Source: Pictodentalium vernedei
Taxonomy: Eukaryota > Mollusca > Scaphopoda > Dentaliida > Dentaliidae
Assembly (NCBI GenBank): GCA_031216915.1
Contig: CM062296.1
Span: 794,401,823 to 794,465,822 of the forward strand
Reading direction: 5' to 3'
DNA length: 64,000 nt
A program made the translations under genes and the position numbers. Each line of letters starts with the position of its first letter. The first letter of the stretch is position 1. Below the pieces are notes generated by a model. The model searched no databases. It was not told the DNA's origin and saw only the letters and a list, made by a program, of their open reading frames with translations. This document shows positions 10,780 to 22,604 of the stretch, piece after piece.

Positions 10780-12219
10780 AATTCCACCTCTATCGTATCA
10801 GTCGATAATATAACCAGTGTTTTCCTTCTTTGTTTTATCTAAACCATCTTATCAAAGAGCATATCGTCTCATGAGTGCAACAAGGCGCCATGTGCAGAGC
10901 TTTAGACGATGGTGCCTTGTTGCACACAAAGGGCGATTTTCTTGTACTCAGACAAGGGAACCAACGCTTTCTCGTCAATACTATTTCACTTTTATCCACA
11001 TTTTCCATCAGCTCCACTCGCTGGACATTTAACACATCTGAACAATGTAATAATATAATATCCTGGGATTCTCACTACAGAATGTGAATGTTCTTCTATG
11101 GCTGTGCCCTCAGATCCTCCCAAGCTCACGATGGCTCTCAAGTCCCTGTCAAAATGTTCTTATAGCATCGATCGACAATAGAATCTGTCAGTGACAGATT
11201 AGCAGTTGGACTCCTGTCAGTAATAAAGCCTTGCAAACAATACCTTTCCATTTCTGTGGGTCCCACGGGAATCGGCTAACCCCAAAAGTGAGGTTAAGCT
11301 GACCAAACTATTTCGCAACTGAAGGACTGCTGACTTTTGTTTTGCTGACTTTGAGACCTGAATTTATTTGATAATTTTTTAAAGATTTTTTTTGTTGCTG
11401 AGTTGCTTTTCATTGCAATTGTCCTTTTGACTGTAACATGCATAATCATCTGAAGAAACTGCAATTCGTCCGGCAGAAGATGTGTTAGTAGTGCGTTGGG
11501 GAATAGATTCCTCGAAAAAATCGAGAGAATTCCTTGAAGTGGAGCATCCTGATTAAATGTTAACCACCTCAAATATTGTACACAACATTTTACATCTCTC
11601 TTAAATAACTAAAACTTTCCGATATATTTGTCTCAAAAGCATTTTTAAAATGGCGCTGGTCGGTTTTGGCCTTTACGTTGGTTAAAGGGCTAAAAAACAT
11701 GAACAAGGTTTCTGATGACGCAACTCTGGGCCATATGCACATTTTCTGAAACCAGACTTAATTGTTTGCTTGTTAATGTTTCATATTTTGTTTTACGTGA
11801 CATTCTATTTTTGTAGTCAGATAAAGGATAGTAGAACGAAATCGTTATATATTTGTTTCCTCACTGTGTTATTTGGTGCTTAAGGTGTAATATCGACCTA
11901 GCGAAAATTGGGCCCCTGAATTAAGGATTTTCGACAAAACTAACACCTATCACACTGTACTCTTTGACTCCATACTTCATGGCTACCCGTACATTCCAAA
12001 CCGAGTTGCAATTGTCAGAAAACTTATCGGGTGTGCGTCTTGATGAAAAAGTGCCAAATTGTCCAAATGGCTCAAAAAATACAGTACGTTTAAGAGTGCC
12101 TCATGTCCTGAAAGCTCACGAAGTGTGGTATCTTCACTTATATAATAGGTTTCCGTCTGTGAACAACATGACGTACATTCGGCATTACAGGCAAGCAGTC
12201 GACCAGGTGACAGGCTTGG
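10780..12219. other. No gene seen; right-end fragment of MITE-A at about 11590-11692
   Basis: The segment ending ATGGCGCTGGTCGGTTTTGGCC...TTGGTTAAAGGGCTAA matches the right end of MITE-A but has lost the palindrome. An open frame at 11294-11572 (minus) has no recognisable similarity and its length is possible by chance. Confidence 0.45.
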
Positions 12220-12300
12220 CAATTTCAGGAGAGCGATTTTTTAGCTCTCCTTACTACCCTCCTGAAAGAATTAAGGAGAGCGAAAAATTGCCCTCCTAAA
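12220..12300. repeat. Paired AGGAGAGCGATTTTTT hairpin blocks
   Basis: AGGAGAGCGATTTTTTAGC followed by CTCTCCTT, then AAGGAGAGCGAAAAATTGCC and CTCCT, form short overlapping hairpins. A related block, GAGGAGAGCGATTTTTTGCC, recurs at about 12949-12975. Confidence 0.45.
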
Positions 12301-12647
12301 TATGTTGGTCTGGGATGATTGAGATTACATGTATTATGCTCACATTAAATTTTTGTTGTAAAGCAAAAATGTAATTTAACTTCGAAGTCACATAACATCA
12401 CGTAATTTCATTTTGAAAGTGGTTTAGTGGTAAAAGGTAATGGCTGCAACCATACCCAAACACAGTTGCAATCATTTGAAACAAAATGGGTCTCAGCAAT
12501 ATTTTTTTTCTGTCAGTTTCAAGTTCAACAACTGACATCACAGTTTGAGGGGTAATTATTCAAGGAATATTGACACTATAATATACTACCATTACTACTA
12601 TCCTGTCACTTGAAGCACTTGCACCAGGATGTGACTGTAGATTCAAG

Positions 12648-12756
12648 CAGACCTGTTGTCCAAGAAAGTCATACGCCTACCACTACCACCTTCAACCCCC
12701 CTTGGGGGTTGAAGGTGGTAGTGGTAGGCGTATGACTTTCTTGGACAACAGGTCTG
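12648..12756. repeat. Perfect 53-bp inverted repeat with 3-base loop
   Basis: Bases 12648-12700 and 12704-12756 are exact reverse complements over 53 positions, from CAGACCTGTTGTCC at the outside to TTCAACCCCC at the loop CTT. No mismatch was found when the arms were checked base by base. Flanking bases do not pair and no target duplication is evident. Nothing else in the window has this perfection. Confidence 0.95.
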
Positions 12757-13596
12757 GGTACACACACAGGTCTTGTCAAGTGTGTGTTCGGTTGTTGAGT
12801 GAGACATCTAGATGTCTAAGGGATTTCGCTTTACCTTAGTAAAGTTAATAAAATCACTGATGTAGTCTGTTGGTTTCAGTTTCAATGAGTTCGTTCTACA
12901 GGATACTTAAAATGCTGTGTAAAGCTAATTGCTGTCCTAAGCTGATTGAGGAGAGCGATTTTTTGCCCTCCTGCATTTTTCAGAATGCCAGGCCTGAGGT
13001 GAAATGCAGATTCTAATGGCTTGTGTTTTTTTCTGTTTCACGCATTCTCCTGGTGGAATCTGCGCTCGTGGTAATCCATTCCCTGCATGAAACTGAATAC
13101 TTTTGCTTTCTACCTTTTCAAATAATCTCAGGCCCGGTACAGTTCAGGTAACTGGGGGTTGGGGGGGGGGGGGGGGGGACAACACACCGTTAGAAACCCG
13201 CTTGTCAGAATATTAGCTAAGACAATTGCCGCCCGCGGGAATATCAACCAGCTTCCTTCTATAAATAGTTCTAAGGTTTGATATAATTTATTGGGAAGTC
13301 TGAGCTTCGCAAGAAATAATGTCAAGGCTAACAGTTACCGACAAAGAAAAGATGTAACGAAATTTTTCTTGTGGTTATTCTATAACGTTAAACAGTCTGT
13401 ACTGTAATTCGATGACGAGAGACGTTTTTTAACGACAGCACGTGCAGTAGTTGTCTAAGATAGCTTCAAACAACACTATTTAAACCCCCGGAGAAATCCT
13501 CCGTCCCTACCCAGTCAAATATTTGCAACTTCCAGTCACACTAACAGGCAGTGGTAGTTTCTTTGTCGGAAACTTTCACATTTCTGTCCTCTCATG
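12757..13596. other. No gene seen; poly-G run
   Basis: The stretch holds an 18-G run at 13161-13178 and the third AGGAGAGCG block near 12950. No coding region recognised. Confidence 0.4.
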
Positions 13597-13804
13597 CCGG
13601 TGTGACAGGAATGGAAGTCCGTAGGAAAATTAGTCCCTCTGGACTATTATTCCGCGGAATTATAGTCCTAGGTCTAACATTTCTAGGAATAGTAGTCCGC
13701 CGGACTACTATTCCTAGAAATGTTAGACCTAGGACTATAATTCCGCGGAATAATAGTCCAGAGGGACTAACGTTCCTCCGGACTTCCATTCCTTTTATAC
13801 CGGG
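13597..13804. mobile_element. 208-bp palindromic MITE, family P, copy 1
   Basis: The element starts CCGGTGTGACAGGAATGG and ends CCATTCCTTTTATACCGG. Between them, from GGAAGTCCGTAGG inward, it is almost entirely self-complementary, with its centre at GTAGTCCGCCGGACTAC. Open frames on both strands are artefacts of the palindrome. Copy 2 at 44259-44465 is nearly identical over the whole length, although the copies are 30 kb apart. Confidence 0.85.
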
Positions 13805-14487
13805 CGTCCTAGCGTCTCACAACTAACTCAGTTAATTGTAGAAGAGTTTGAAAGAAGCGACACAAAAATCTACCTCATACTCAATTGAATGATTTGTCAC
13901 AATCATTCAAGACGAATGATTAATTCTCATAGCAGCATGACTGTACATGCACACCGAACACATCAAGCTTCCTTTCCAAATGATGCTCGCAAAATTGCCA
14001 TAATTAATGAGGTGATTGTCAAAATCGTATCCGCGACTGGGTTTTCAAGAGCTTGAAGTGTACTTCAGAGTTTTAGGGGGGTTGACTCATTCAAGAGGGA
14101 CCTCAGAATAAACCCAAAGTGTTGTACTTGAGACGTAAGATGTAAATTATTCGACAGAAAACACCCTGTATAAATTATATTTCTTTATATTAGACTAATA
14201 GTATAATAACAAAGCCTGGTATAATTTACTGGAAGCTTTTTTTTCAAAGTCAAACATCGTCACAAAAAATAAAGACATGAACTAATATTATCAATAGAAT
14301 GAAAGGAAAAGATGGTTGTAATTCTGTCTAATCAGCATGCGCCTTTGTGGTGAAATGATAGGTTTAAGGGGTTCCTACATGCAAAGAAGTACTATTAACC
14401 CGTTCAAGAGGGCGTCTAGAATGGAATCGTCCTATACACTACTGTTTACAGCGAAATGTGTGAGTCTATCTTGCATTTGTGGAGATG
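13805..14487. other. No gene seen
   Basis: AT-rich DNA. A block near 14395-14480, starting TTAACCCGTTCAAGAGG, shares TACTACTGTnTnCAGCGAAATG with 1697-1722, so it is probably an old TTAA-type repeat. Confidence 0.35.
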
Positions 14488-14556
14488 CGCAGTAATAATT
14501 TAACCCTATAACCGTATTGGCCGCATTAAAGAAACCCATCTCTTTCACAGAGTCTC

Positions 14557-14804
14557 TTAACCCTTTACCAACGTAATGGCCAAAACCGGCCAGCGCTATT
14601 CTCTAAAATCGCGAATTAATTTCATTAGTTTTTCATTTTTTGTCTCCAAAACATAGGTTATCACCTCTCATCGTAACGAGCTCGTCAAGCTCGTTGCAAT
14701 GAGGGATCATAACCTATGTTTTGAGACAAAAAATGAAAGAAATTAGTTATTCAAGAATTTTTTTTGCAAGTGTCGTCTGCTTTTCATGCCAGATAAAGGG
14801 TTAA
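14557..14804 (-). mobile_element. MITE-A copy 3, within an inverted duplication
   Basis: TTAA ends and central palindrome are present, with a distinctive core reading CATCGTAACGAGCTCG. The same core variant and the adjoining 60 bp (14498-14557) recur inverted at 18077-18386. Confidence 0.9.
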
Positions 14805-15054
14805 AAATTGATAAGAAAACTACGCGTTTCAGAAGTGTATGGGATACGGCTGGCTTCGGGTAGGTAAAAACCCGTACCACGTGATCAGACACGGGGTAAC
14901 GAATTTATCTATTGACTTTCCGTTTTAGAAGTACAATCTATTTCATGTGTGAACACACACAGCATGAGATCTTTTATCTTCCATTGTTGAGCCATACAGG
15001 TTTCTGTGGAATTTTTGTGCAAAAGAGTTTTTGTGAAAATATGCCGATATGACT

Positions 15055-15200
15055 AGCATAAAAAAATTATTGAATTTCTTTTTTTTCTTTTTTGTCTCAA
15101 AAACATAGCTTATGAACCCCCAAATTGGAGGGTACTCGACAAGCTCATTCCAATAAGGGGTCATGAGCTATATTTTGGAGATAAAAAATTAAAATATAAT
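15055..15200. mobile_element. Decayed MITE-A fragment (palindrome only)
   Basis: TTTTTTGTCTCAAAAACATA, a diverged core and GGGGTCATGAGCTATATTTT are recognisable, but the TTAA ends are gone. Confidence 0.65.
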
Positions 15201-15708
15201 ACATGTACACTGTAAAACTGGAATGACGCGTCTTCTACGGGGTATGGACAATTTGTAGATTTCGGAACGAGGCTTCCACTGGGTATGGGAAATTTGTCAG
15301 TGCCTGGGTGGACGTACCGTGGGTTTCAATGAATATGGTCTCATACCACGTATCTATCAACCAATCAAATCAAAAAATTCACTTTAGTCAATAGATACAA
15401 GAGTAGACACACAAATATGGAGAAGCACGTTTGTTCCCCGTTGTTCACTAGTATTGTCTGTGTGTTCAGTGAGTTCAGAAAATGTAACGCATGTCCTGGT
15501 TAGACAAATATGTTTGCCAGTATTCGCCTTTGAAGATTTGGGAAATGACTGGAGAATATGGAACAAAACCTAAAGAAACCGTGTGAAAGTGCATAGTATT
15601 GGCACACTTTGAATATAAATAAAAATAAAAATGCTTGATAGTATAAATAAATGTATCTAAACATTTTGTAGTTCAGAAATATTTTTTTATCAATTTTGTA
15701 TCAAAAGA
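15201..15708. other. No gene seen
   Basis: No gene or clear repeat recognised. A GGGTATGGnnAATTTGT phrase occurs twice (15239 and 15282), hinting at a short decayed tandem repeat. Confidence 0.35.
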
Positions 15709-16026
15709 TACAGTTAAAACTAGAACTTCTGTCATGAAATGCGCACAAATAGCACGTTGATCTGCGCGTTAATCTACGCGTTATGACCATAATAAGGCTA
15801 TCGAATTCTGTACATATGGCCTGTGCACAAGCAAAGTTTCAGCCAATGGACCTCCGGGTAACCCGGAGGTCCATTGGCAGAAACATTGCCTGTGTTTGAT
15901 ATGAGTAACCAAGGGAACCTGCCATGCTTTGGATGCCGATCGATATGGCAACTGCGCGCAATTCTTACGCGCAATTAAGCCTAGATAAGCGCACAGTTCG
16001 TGACAGGACTTCTAGTTTTAACTGTA
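15709..16026. mobile_element. TA-flanked MITE with central hairpin (family D, copy 2)
   Basis: Same ends as 1267-1548 (TACAGTTAAAACTAGA and CTAGTTTTAACTGTA) and the same central hairpin CCAATGGACCTCCGGG / CCCGGAGGTCCATTGG near 15843-15879. It is longer by an internal segment ACGCGCAATTAAGCC and following. A related right end, ACAGGACTTCTAGTTCCAAC, lies near 39200-39228. Confidence 0.8.
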
Positions 16027-16323
16027 GCATACAATCCTGCAATGGGACGCTTTCGACTAGTTCTTCCCAATGATGAATAATAACCTATGATTTTGATAAA
16101 AAGTGATATATCATAAATTTCATGGGAAGCTATATTCACACCGCTGCCTTTCAGTATTGATAAATCAAGTACAGCACCCGTTAAATGTTTTAAATATAAA
16201 ATATAAATATTAAATATACGTTTGGTTATTACCACCATGCGGGTTTCCGAAATGGTGTATTGAAATCGAGACGTCGTTTCTGGGCATATATATATGATAT
16301 ATGAACCAGAGGTGAGGTCGAGG

Positions 16324-16779
16324 TACACACTAAAAACTAAAGTGTTAAAACTGACACTTTCAAGGTGTTAAACCCGTTCTAACTCTTAGGGTTTGATTTT
16401 AACACTCAAAGTGCAATGCTTTGAGCACTGAGACATCGTACGTCAGACATCTGAAACTTGAATGGATGGCACTTCCCATGTGTCTAGCATTGGTGGTTCT
16501 TCCAGAATCGTCCATAATTTGATTTGCGCTTGGTGGGTACATAATTAAAAGGACATAACGCAGATGATGCAGATCAGGCTCGAGAGTTCGAGCCTGATCC
16601 GCGTCATCTGCGTTGTTTCCTTTTAAGTGTCGCGACATTACACTTGTCAAGTGGTATTATTGTAGCACCTGTCAAGTTCTGGGATATCTACACTTGAACA
16701 AAGTGTTAGTTCAGCACTTAGTAAGTGTTAAATACAGCACTCCAAGTGTAGTTTTTAACACTTTAGTTTTTAGCGTGTA
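16324..16779. mobile_element. TA-flanked MITE with AAAGTGTTAAA ends and nested hairpin
   Basis: Terminal inverted repeats TACACACTAAAAACTAAAG and its complement ending TTTAGTTTTTAGCGTGTA are bounded by TA, suggesting a Tc1/mariner-type MITE. The repeated phrase AGTGTTAAA occurs many times inside. A secondary hairpin near 16560-16612 pairs ACGCAGATGA...CAGGCTCGA with TCGAGCCTG...TCATCTGCGT. Confidence 0.75.
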
Positions 16780-17126
16780 ATAACCTTTCCTGACTTGCTT
16801 GCACAATGAAGGTATTGGGTACGGTTTTGAACATCAATCAGCGTCTATAGATTGATTTTTATGAATAAAGGTCATGACGTCATGGTATTGCGCTGTGCAT
16901 TACGTAATCCTCATTCATTGTTCTTCTTGTACTATAACCACCGGGATTTATAGTAGTTTCAGCGTTGTGTTTTCTTTTGTTTTATTTGTCATGTTTAACG
17001 CATGATGGGGCTATATAAAAATCATAATGACAAAAACTGATCCAGTCTAATTTATTTCGTTGAGATCTTGATTTATTTACCATTCAATTAAGAATTGAAT
17101 GCAATTTTTATAATCTTTATTGGAGT

Positions 17127-17209
17127 ATGAACGTGTGGGAATGGGTACAATTTGTATGAATCCCAAAAGGGATTCATCAAATTTGTACCCATTCCCACAC
17201 GTTCATTCC
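17127..17209. repeat. 83-bp near-perfect hairpin
   Basis: ATGAACGTGTGGGAATGGGT...ATGAATCCC pairs with GGGATTCAT...ACCCATTCCCACACGTTCAT around a 4-base A loop, with one small indel in the arms. No gene. Confidence 0.85.
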
Positions 17210-18076
17210 GTAAATGTTTAAACTACTTTTTACCAAACAACAAAGCAGAAAGACGAAATAAAACATGTACGAACGAACGAGGCGAAAAACCACCCTCACA
17301 CAAAAGACAAAGCGCATAACTCTGATTTTTAATTTTCACAACTTTAGAAATGGAAACGAGTATTTTAGTAACGGGCTTTATGCCACAGTTGGGAAATGTC
17401 ACCAAAGAAACAGCAGCGGAGTTGATCACTGCGAGAGGCTCTAAAAGTTAAAAACCCGCCCAGACACCGCCCGAATTACATCTGTCAAACCGTAAATGTG
17501 GGTCAAAGTTCGACCAAATGCATTCAGTGGAAAATGAATTACATTTGGTCATGACGTTTTCATCCAGTTGACCAATGGGAATTGAGTATTTGGACCCAAA
17601 ACGTATAACTAAATTAACAATGTAATTATTTACTGTTATCAAAAACGGCTACCTCGACATGTGTCTTAACTCGATGCCAACTTAGTGCAGGTTAAAAAGA
17701 CTTTCTCTTTCTGAATCGAATGACCGCACGTGCGTTTGCTACCCTCGATACTTTTTTACTTGTATTGGGGAATGCCATGATGGAAACTTCTCTCGGGAGA
17801 TTCGGTTCAAGTCCTTGTAAGTATTCCTTTATCGGAGTTTAACAACACTTTCGACAGCAAGACTCACCTCGCGTCGGATACTTGTACTTACAAAGCTGAT
17901 ATACAGGCAAAAGTTCGAATTTAGATCAATATTTTAAACGTGCAATGAGCAAACAGATCTGTGAGACATCATAATCTTGTCAAGCAGCCAACAGCAGTAG
18001 GATAAAATGATCTACTAACCTCCACTACAAATCCACAAGTGTTGCTTTCAACAACAACAAAATTGTTCGACACAGC
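17210..18076. other. No gene seen; SINE tail fragment
   Basis: A piece at about 17832-17880 (GAGTTTAACAACACTTTCGACAGC and onward) matches the tail side of the SINE family. Other sequence is unassigned. Confidence 0.4.
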
Positions 18077-18318
18077 TTAACCATTTACCTAACGTGAAAA
18101 GCAGACGACACTTGCAAAAAAAAATTCTTGAATAGCTAATTTTTTTCATTTTTTGTCTCAAAAACATAGGTTATGATCCCTCATTGCAACGAGCTCGTTA
18201 CGATGAGAGGTCATAACCTATGTTTTTGAGACAAAAAATGAAAAACTAATGAAAACTAATTGGAAATTTTTGAGAATAGCGCTGGCCGGTTTTGGCCATT
18301 ACGTTGGTAAAGGGTTAA
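18077..18318 (+). mobile_element. MITE-A copy 4, partner of copy 3
   Basis: TTAACCATTTACC start and GGTAAAGGGTTAA end. The core reads GCAACGAGCTCGTTACGATGAG, the inverse of copy 3's variant, with a deletion at the hairpin tip. The flank after it (to 18386) is also the inverse of 14488-14557. Confidence 0.9.
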
Positions 18319-18383
18319 GAGACTCTGTGAAAGAGATGGGTTTCTTTAATGCGACCACTACGGTTATAGGGTTAAATTATTAC

Positions 18384-18600
18384 TGCAAAAAAAATTCTTG
18401 TATAACTAATTTTTTTCATTTTTTGTCGCAAAAACATAGGTTATAACCCCTCGTTGGAACGAGCTCGACGAGCTCGTTCCAACGAGGGGTCATAACCTAT
18501 GTTTTTGAGACAAAAAAATGAAAAAAATAGTGAACATTAATTGGCGATTTTTGAGAATAGCGCTGTCCGGTTTTGGCCGTTACGTTGGGTAAAGGTTTAA
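18384..18600 (+). mobile_element. MITE-A copy 5, left end missing
   Basis: The palindrome and right end are complete, the latter as GGTTTAA instead of GGGTTAA. The left end stops at TGCAAAAAAAATTC, where it abuts the end of the duplicated segment at a shared TGC. This looks like a microhomology junction that removed about 40 bp. Confidence 0.85.
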
Positions 18601-18835
18601 CACAACATAACATACCGTATGCTTAGAAATGAAAGAGTAAGAAAAGAATGCTTTACAAGGGGATCTATCTACCCTAACTCTAACGAATAGTTCAACACAC
18701 GTACAGTATCGTGTTTGAAAAGCCCAACGCCATCATTCCACTGATAAAATCAGTCGATAGCTGTATTTTAGCTGTATTTTTGCCATGCTTCTCCCGTGTT
18801 AGCCTTACAGAAAAGTAACTATTGCTGAGCCAATA

Positions 18836-19045
18836 GAAATTAACCCTCCAAATTTACGTAAAGTAACACCCATATTCCACCAGTGCAATTCACGAAAATC
18901 GCCATTCAAATATACATTTCTTTTCAATATTTTCATCCATGACATAGCTTATGTCCCCACATTGGAACGAACTCTTCGAGCTCATCCACTATGTTTTTGA
19001 GACATGTTTGTGCAAGTGTCATCTTCTAGTCGAGCTTGGTAAAGA
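18836..19045. mobile_element. Old, decayed MITE-A copy
   Basis: CATTGGAACGAACTCTTCGAGCTC, TATGTTTTTGAGACA and GCAAGTGTCATCTTCTAG remain recognisable in MITE-A order (minus orientation), with deletions in the palindrome. Confidence 0.6.
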
Positions 19046-19498
19046 ATTGCAATGAGGAAATGGTGCGCAGTGTGTTAAAATAAATGACTCAGGGCGTCAA
19101 GACAAGAATATCCCTAATTGACAAATGACTGCGAAAGATGATGCATATTGCTGAGTCTGAAACACAGTTATGGAATAAATTGAATACAACAGGCAAATAA
19201 AGCATACATCAAAACATAGAAGCGAATGTTCGACAGTAATTGGAAATTGGTTTGACATATTTGTATAATATTTGACTTTCATATGCCACAGGCTTTGTTC
19301 AGAATTCAAATAATGCAGTTATTGACATTTATATGAAAACAGAGTTACGATGCAATCCTTTATAAGTTTTCATCAGAGAAAGACAAAGCGCAATTAATTC
19401 ATTTATTAAAAAAGAACGGTACGGGTATCCTTTTTCCGTGATTCCAATATCACAAACGGAACACGAAGAATGCTAAAGTCGCCTACATTTTATTGACC

Positions 19499-19747
19499 TT
19501 AACCCTTTACCCAACGAATCGCCCGCATCTGCCCGCGTAATATGCAAATTCAGCAGATAAAAAAATATTATTTTTCGAAAAATTTCAACAAAACCATATC
19601 ATGTGACCCCTCTTTGGAACGAGCTCGTCGAGCTCGTTCCAAAGAGGGGTCACATGCTATGGTTTTGTTGAAATTTTTTGAAAAAAATTAAAAAATGATA
19701 TTTAAAATAATAAATTTTGATATCGTCTGCGTTGGGTAAAGGGTTAA
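19499..19747 (+). mobile_element. MITE-B copy 1 (TTAA-flanked, different stem)
   Basis: Ends are TTAACCCTTTACCCAACG and TGCGTTGGGTAAAGGGTTAA, the same as MITE-A. The hairpin tip GGAACGAGCTCGTCGAGCTC is also shared. The outer stem differs, TTTCAACAAAACCATATCAT followed by GTGACCCC, and so do the subterminal blocks (GCCCGCATCTGCCCGCG; ATCGTCTGC). Copies at 35864-36114 and about 52987-53225. Confidence 0.85.
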
Positions 19748-20342
19748 CCCTTTAAGAAGCGAGGCTTTCAGACAAGCTGGTTTTATACATTTTCTAAATA
19801 ACCAGCTTTGAACCTCTGTTTCTAAATCATAGCCATCACCTCTAATCGGATGAAGCTCGATCACGGGTCATTTATTATGACACAGACTTCTGAACGAAAC
19901 TGTGCAGAATATATTTTAAGGTATAACTGAACTAAATATTACAATTTGAGTTCACCGTTTTGAAAGTCACACTCGGAAATGAGTCAATCTCTTCAACTAA
20001 GCAGCCTTGAGAAAAATATTGTTTTATTAAACTTCTGAAGCATGCTACTGACACATTGTATTATTGTTGAATATTCCAAATGCATAAAGAAGTTGATTTG
20101 ATGAATTTTTGAACTTAAAAATACAGTTGACTATTAATATATTTTGTTGGAAATTCCTCGACAAAAAAGTGTGCACGTGACCGGTACTTCCATTCCGGTT
20201 AGTTTGTCTTTCTTATTTTATGAATAACCCTCTGATTTTGGGTCAGAGAAATTTGTCTGATGGGCTATACTTGACATAGGTACGAGAATGCCAAAACTAA
20301 AGTGATGTTATCAGGTTAGGACGTTATAACGGTCGTCAATGC
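19748..20342. other. No gene seen
   Basis: It begins TTAACCCTTTAAGAAGCGAGG directly against MITE-B and contains a decayed ACCTCTAATCGGATGAAGCTCG, so the first 150 bp may be a further old TTAA element. The rest is unassigned. Confidence 0.35.
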
Positions 20343-20583
20343 TTAATCCTTTGAACCCTAGTGATATCTTCCAGATCAGTTTAATGACACAAATTGGAAG
20401 AGTCCATGTTCATTATTTGGGGGTAGACCAATTAATAGTTGCAACGTGCAGCCTGGGGGCTGAACGTTGAACATATCAAATGGTCTCCCCAACACATTCA
20501 CTTGGCAACCATGTTACTTAATGAAATCATGACGTATCATGTCCCTGGTCCGGAAAAACGGCCTCTCGTGTTCAAAGGGTTAA
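20343..20583. mobile_element. TTAA-type MITE, family C, copy 2
   Basis: TTAATCCTTTGAACCCTAGT at the left pairs with the right end GTTCAAAGGGTTAA. The middle is AACGTGCAGCC-TGGG-GGCTGAACGTT. TTAA is present at both ends. Confidence 0.75.
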
Positions 20584-20895
20584 TGAACAGAAGCTCAGAT
20601 ACGGATCTGTGAAAAGAATGATCAAAATTGAAAACACAAACATATTTTTTCTGTCACTGTGCGGATGTATTCAATTTGGGAACTCTAGGCCGTCGAAGTG
20701 ATATATATAACTTTTTCATTCATGTATCTGTATTCATATGCTTTTTTTGTGAAGTATAAATGGATAGTGCAGCAAATATATTGACTTATTAACTCGCTGC
20801 AAACGCTCTCCCCCCACCCCCACCAAAGACAAATATTTTTATATCCTCAATCATTGAACTTGATATTTTTTGAAAATGGAGATATCAGCTCCCAC

Positions 20896-21248
20896 GGGAG
20901 CGCGGTGGCTCAGCGGTAGTCTGTTTGCCTTCTATGCTAGGTGTCCCGAGTTCGATTCCAATCCAGGCTGACCCGCGTTGTGTCCTTGGGCAAGGCACTT
21001 TATCCCGGTTGCCTACATGGGGCACGACGACGCGTACTGCACGTTGATGGTGCACTTGTCTTCAACTGCTGTAACCCTGCTTGAGCGGAGCTTGAACAGA
21101 GTTAGAATGTTGAAGAGCTGACAGTTGCTCGTCGATGCTCGGTGGTTCTCTCCGGGTACTCCGGCTTCCTCCACCCGTAGAACTGTCACGGTCACGATTA
21201 GACATTGAGCATACGTATGTGGCCTTAAACACCAATCAATAAATATTG
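20896..21248 (+). mobile_element. tRNA-derived SINE, copy b
   Basis: GGGAGCGCGGTGGCTCAGCG (A-box region) and CCCGAGTTCGATTCC (B-box) form a tRNA-like head. The core has TCTCCGGGTACTCCGGCTTC and the tail is CCTTAAACACCAATCAATAAA. A diverged ~15-bp target duplication is seen, GATATCAGCTCCCAC before and GATCTCAGCCCCGAC after. The internal RNA polymerase III promoter is inferred from the boxes. Confidence 0.85.
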
Positions 21249-21251
21249 ATC

Positions 21252-22604
21252 TCAGCCCCGACAATTGAAAAAGAAATCGAACATTTTTTTCAACTTTTTT
21301 GGGCGCTTTATGGAAATGGCGTTCCGTATTTTTAAAGCGCGCGCCGTTTGAATTGGTTCAGAAAAGCTTCCAAAAACAAATGCATACCTTGGGCCGTGCG
21401 TTGTATAATGTAGATTGTCCGAATTTGTAATGGATCACAGAGAAAAGGATCGCAGACTGGTGCCAAACAAGAGACGAAAACCATATGATATTCACACCGC
21501 TGTCCTCATTTCGGAAAAGTTGTGAAATTATCTTAAATATTTTGGTATATTTTCTACTTTCAAGTTGTGAATACTCAGTGAAAAAATCGCAGTCACATTC
21601 CACTTGGCTGCGTCAGGTATATCATCACTACCTTATTATTCTATCCAGGAATCCGGTCCGGATTCGAGAGATTTACCGCTACCGCGTATGATTTATTGCT
21701 CCTTACGTGTCCTTTCCATCAAATTTGATGATTAGAAAAATAAAGGAATTCCCTATACTTAATGAGGGTTGACAAGTCAATTGGTATGCCTGTAAATTGT
21801 CATCGATTACCTCTGGCGAGAATAAATGAACGAGAGCGTGTCCATGTTGGTTGTGTAGTCGGACTAGGCAATTCTGAAACAGCGCCGATACTAATTTAAT
21901 AAAATGAAAAATGTTAAAAACAAAGAAAGTGCGTAGGAGATTTTACAGGAATTTAGTACGCAGACAAAGGGGATATTAACCTTTTCAATACTGATTCCCC
22001 CGATGGCATCGTCCGATGCACTGGAAAATGGACGAATCTATTTTCTATTTGAAGGGAGGTTTCGTGGTAATTTTATCCTACAGCCTCCATGGAGCTGTAG
22101 GATAAAATTATTGCTGATCGTTCTTTCCAATTTGTATATAATTTCTTTCCTGCTCAACGACTGCTGTTTCTTCACGCATCAGAGCGATGTTTCTGCCGAG
22201 TGATAATACATCGGGCTTGGAACAGCATTGACAGAAAAAACAGGGTTTCTGTGAATGGACATCACAGTTAAACTCGGAGATCTTCGGGCTGAAACGTCGC
22301 CTGCATATATACTTTTCTACCAAATATATGATTTTATATATAGACAGGCTCAAAATAGGAAAACGGTTAAAAACACGGTAACAGTACTGGGAATCCAGTT
22401 GCTTATTCCACGCAATATTACGGTGGAGATACCGTATTTACCTACCTTTCGTAATACCCACTTTTTTGTTCCATCTTTAGCAAACATAGAGGAGCTGATA
22501 CTTCGTTTCACTCCTTTACACGAGAAGACTTTTGGGTGTGTGATACAGAGTATATCATTTTTTACATTTCCAGCCTGCATACTTATGGCTGTAGTTTGAA
22601 GATA
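21252..22604. other. No gene seen; one hairpin at about 22070-22111
   Basis: A short perfect hairpin pairs TTTTATCCTACAGC with GCTGTAGGATAAAA around CTCCATGGA. Open frames up to 114 codons near 22255-22599 show no recognisable similarity. Nothing else supported. Confidence 0.4.

Noticed and set aside
13551-13826. Overlapping open frames on both strands with nearly the same protein, also at 44167-44476
   Set aside because: They arise because the DNA is a palindrome; both strands read the same sequence. No start context or homology supports a gene.
22255-22599. 114-codon open frame (and its antisense partner)
   Set aside because: No recognisable domain. Length is possible by chance in this base composition, and splice signals or neighbours are lacking.
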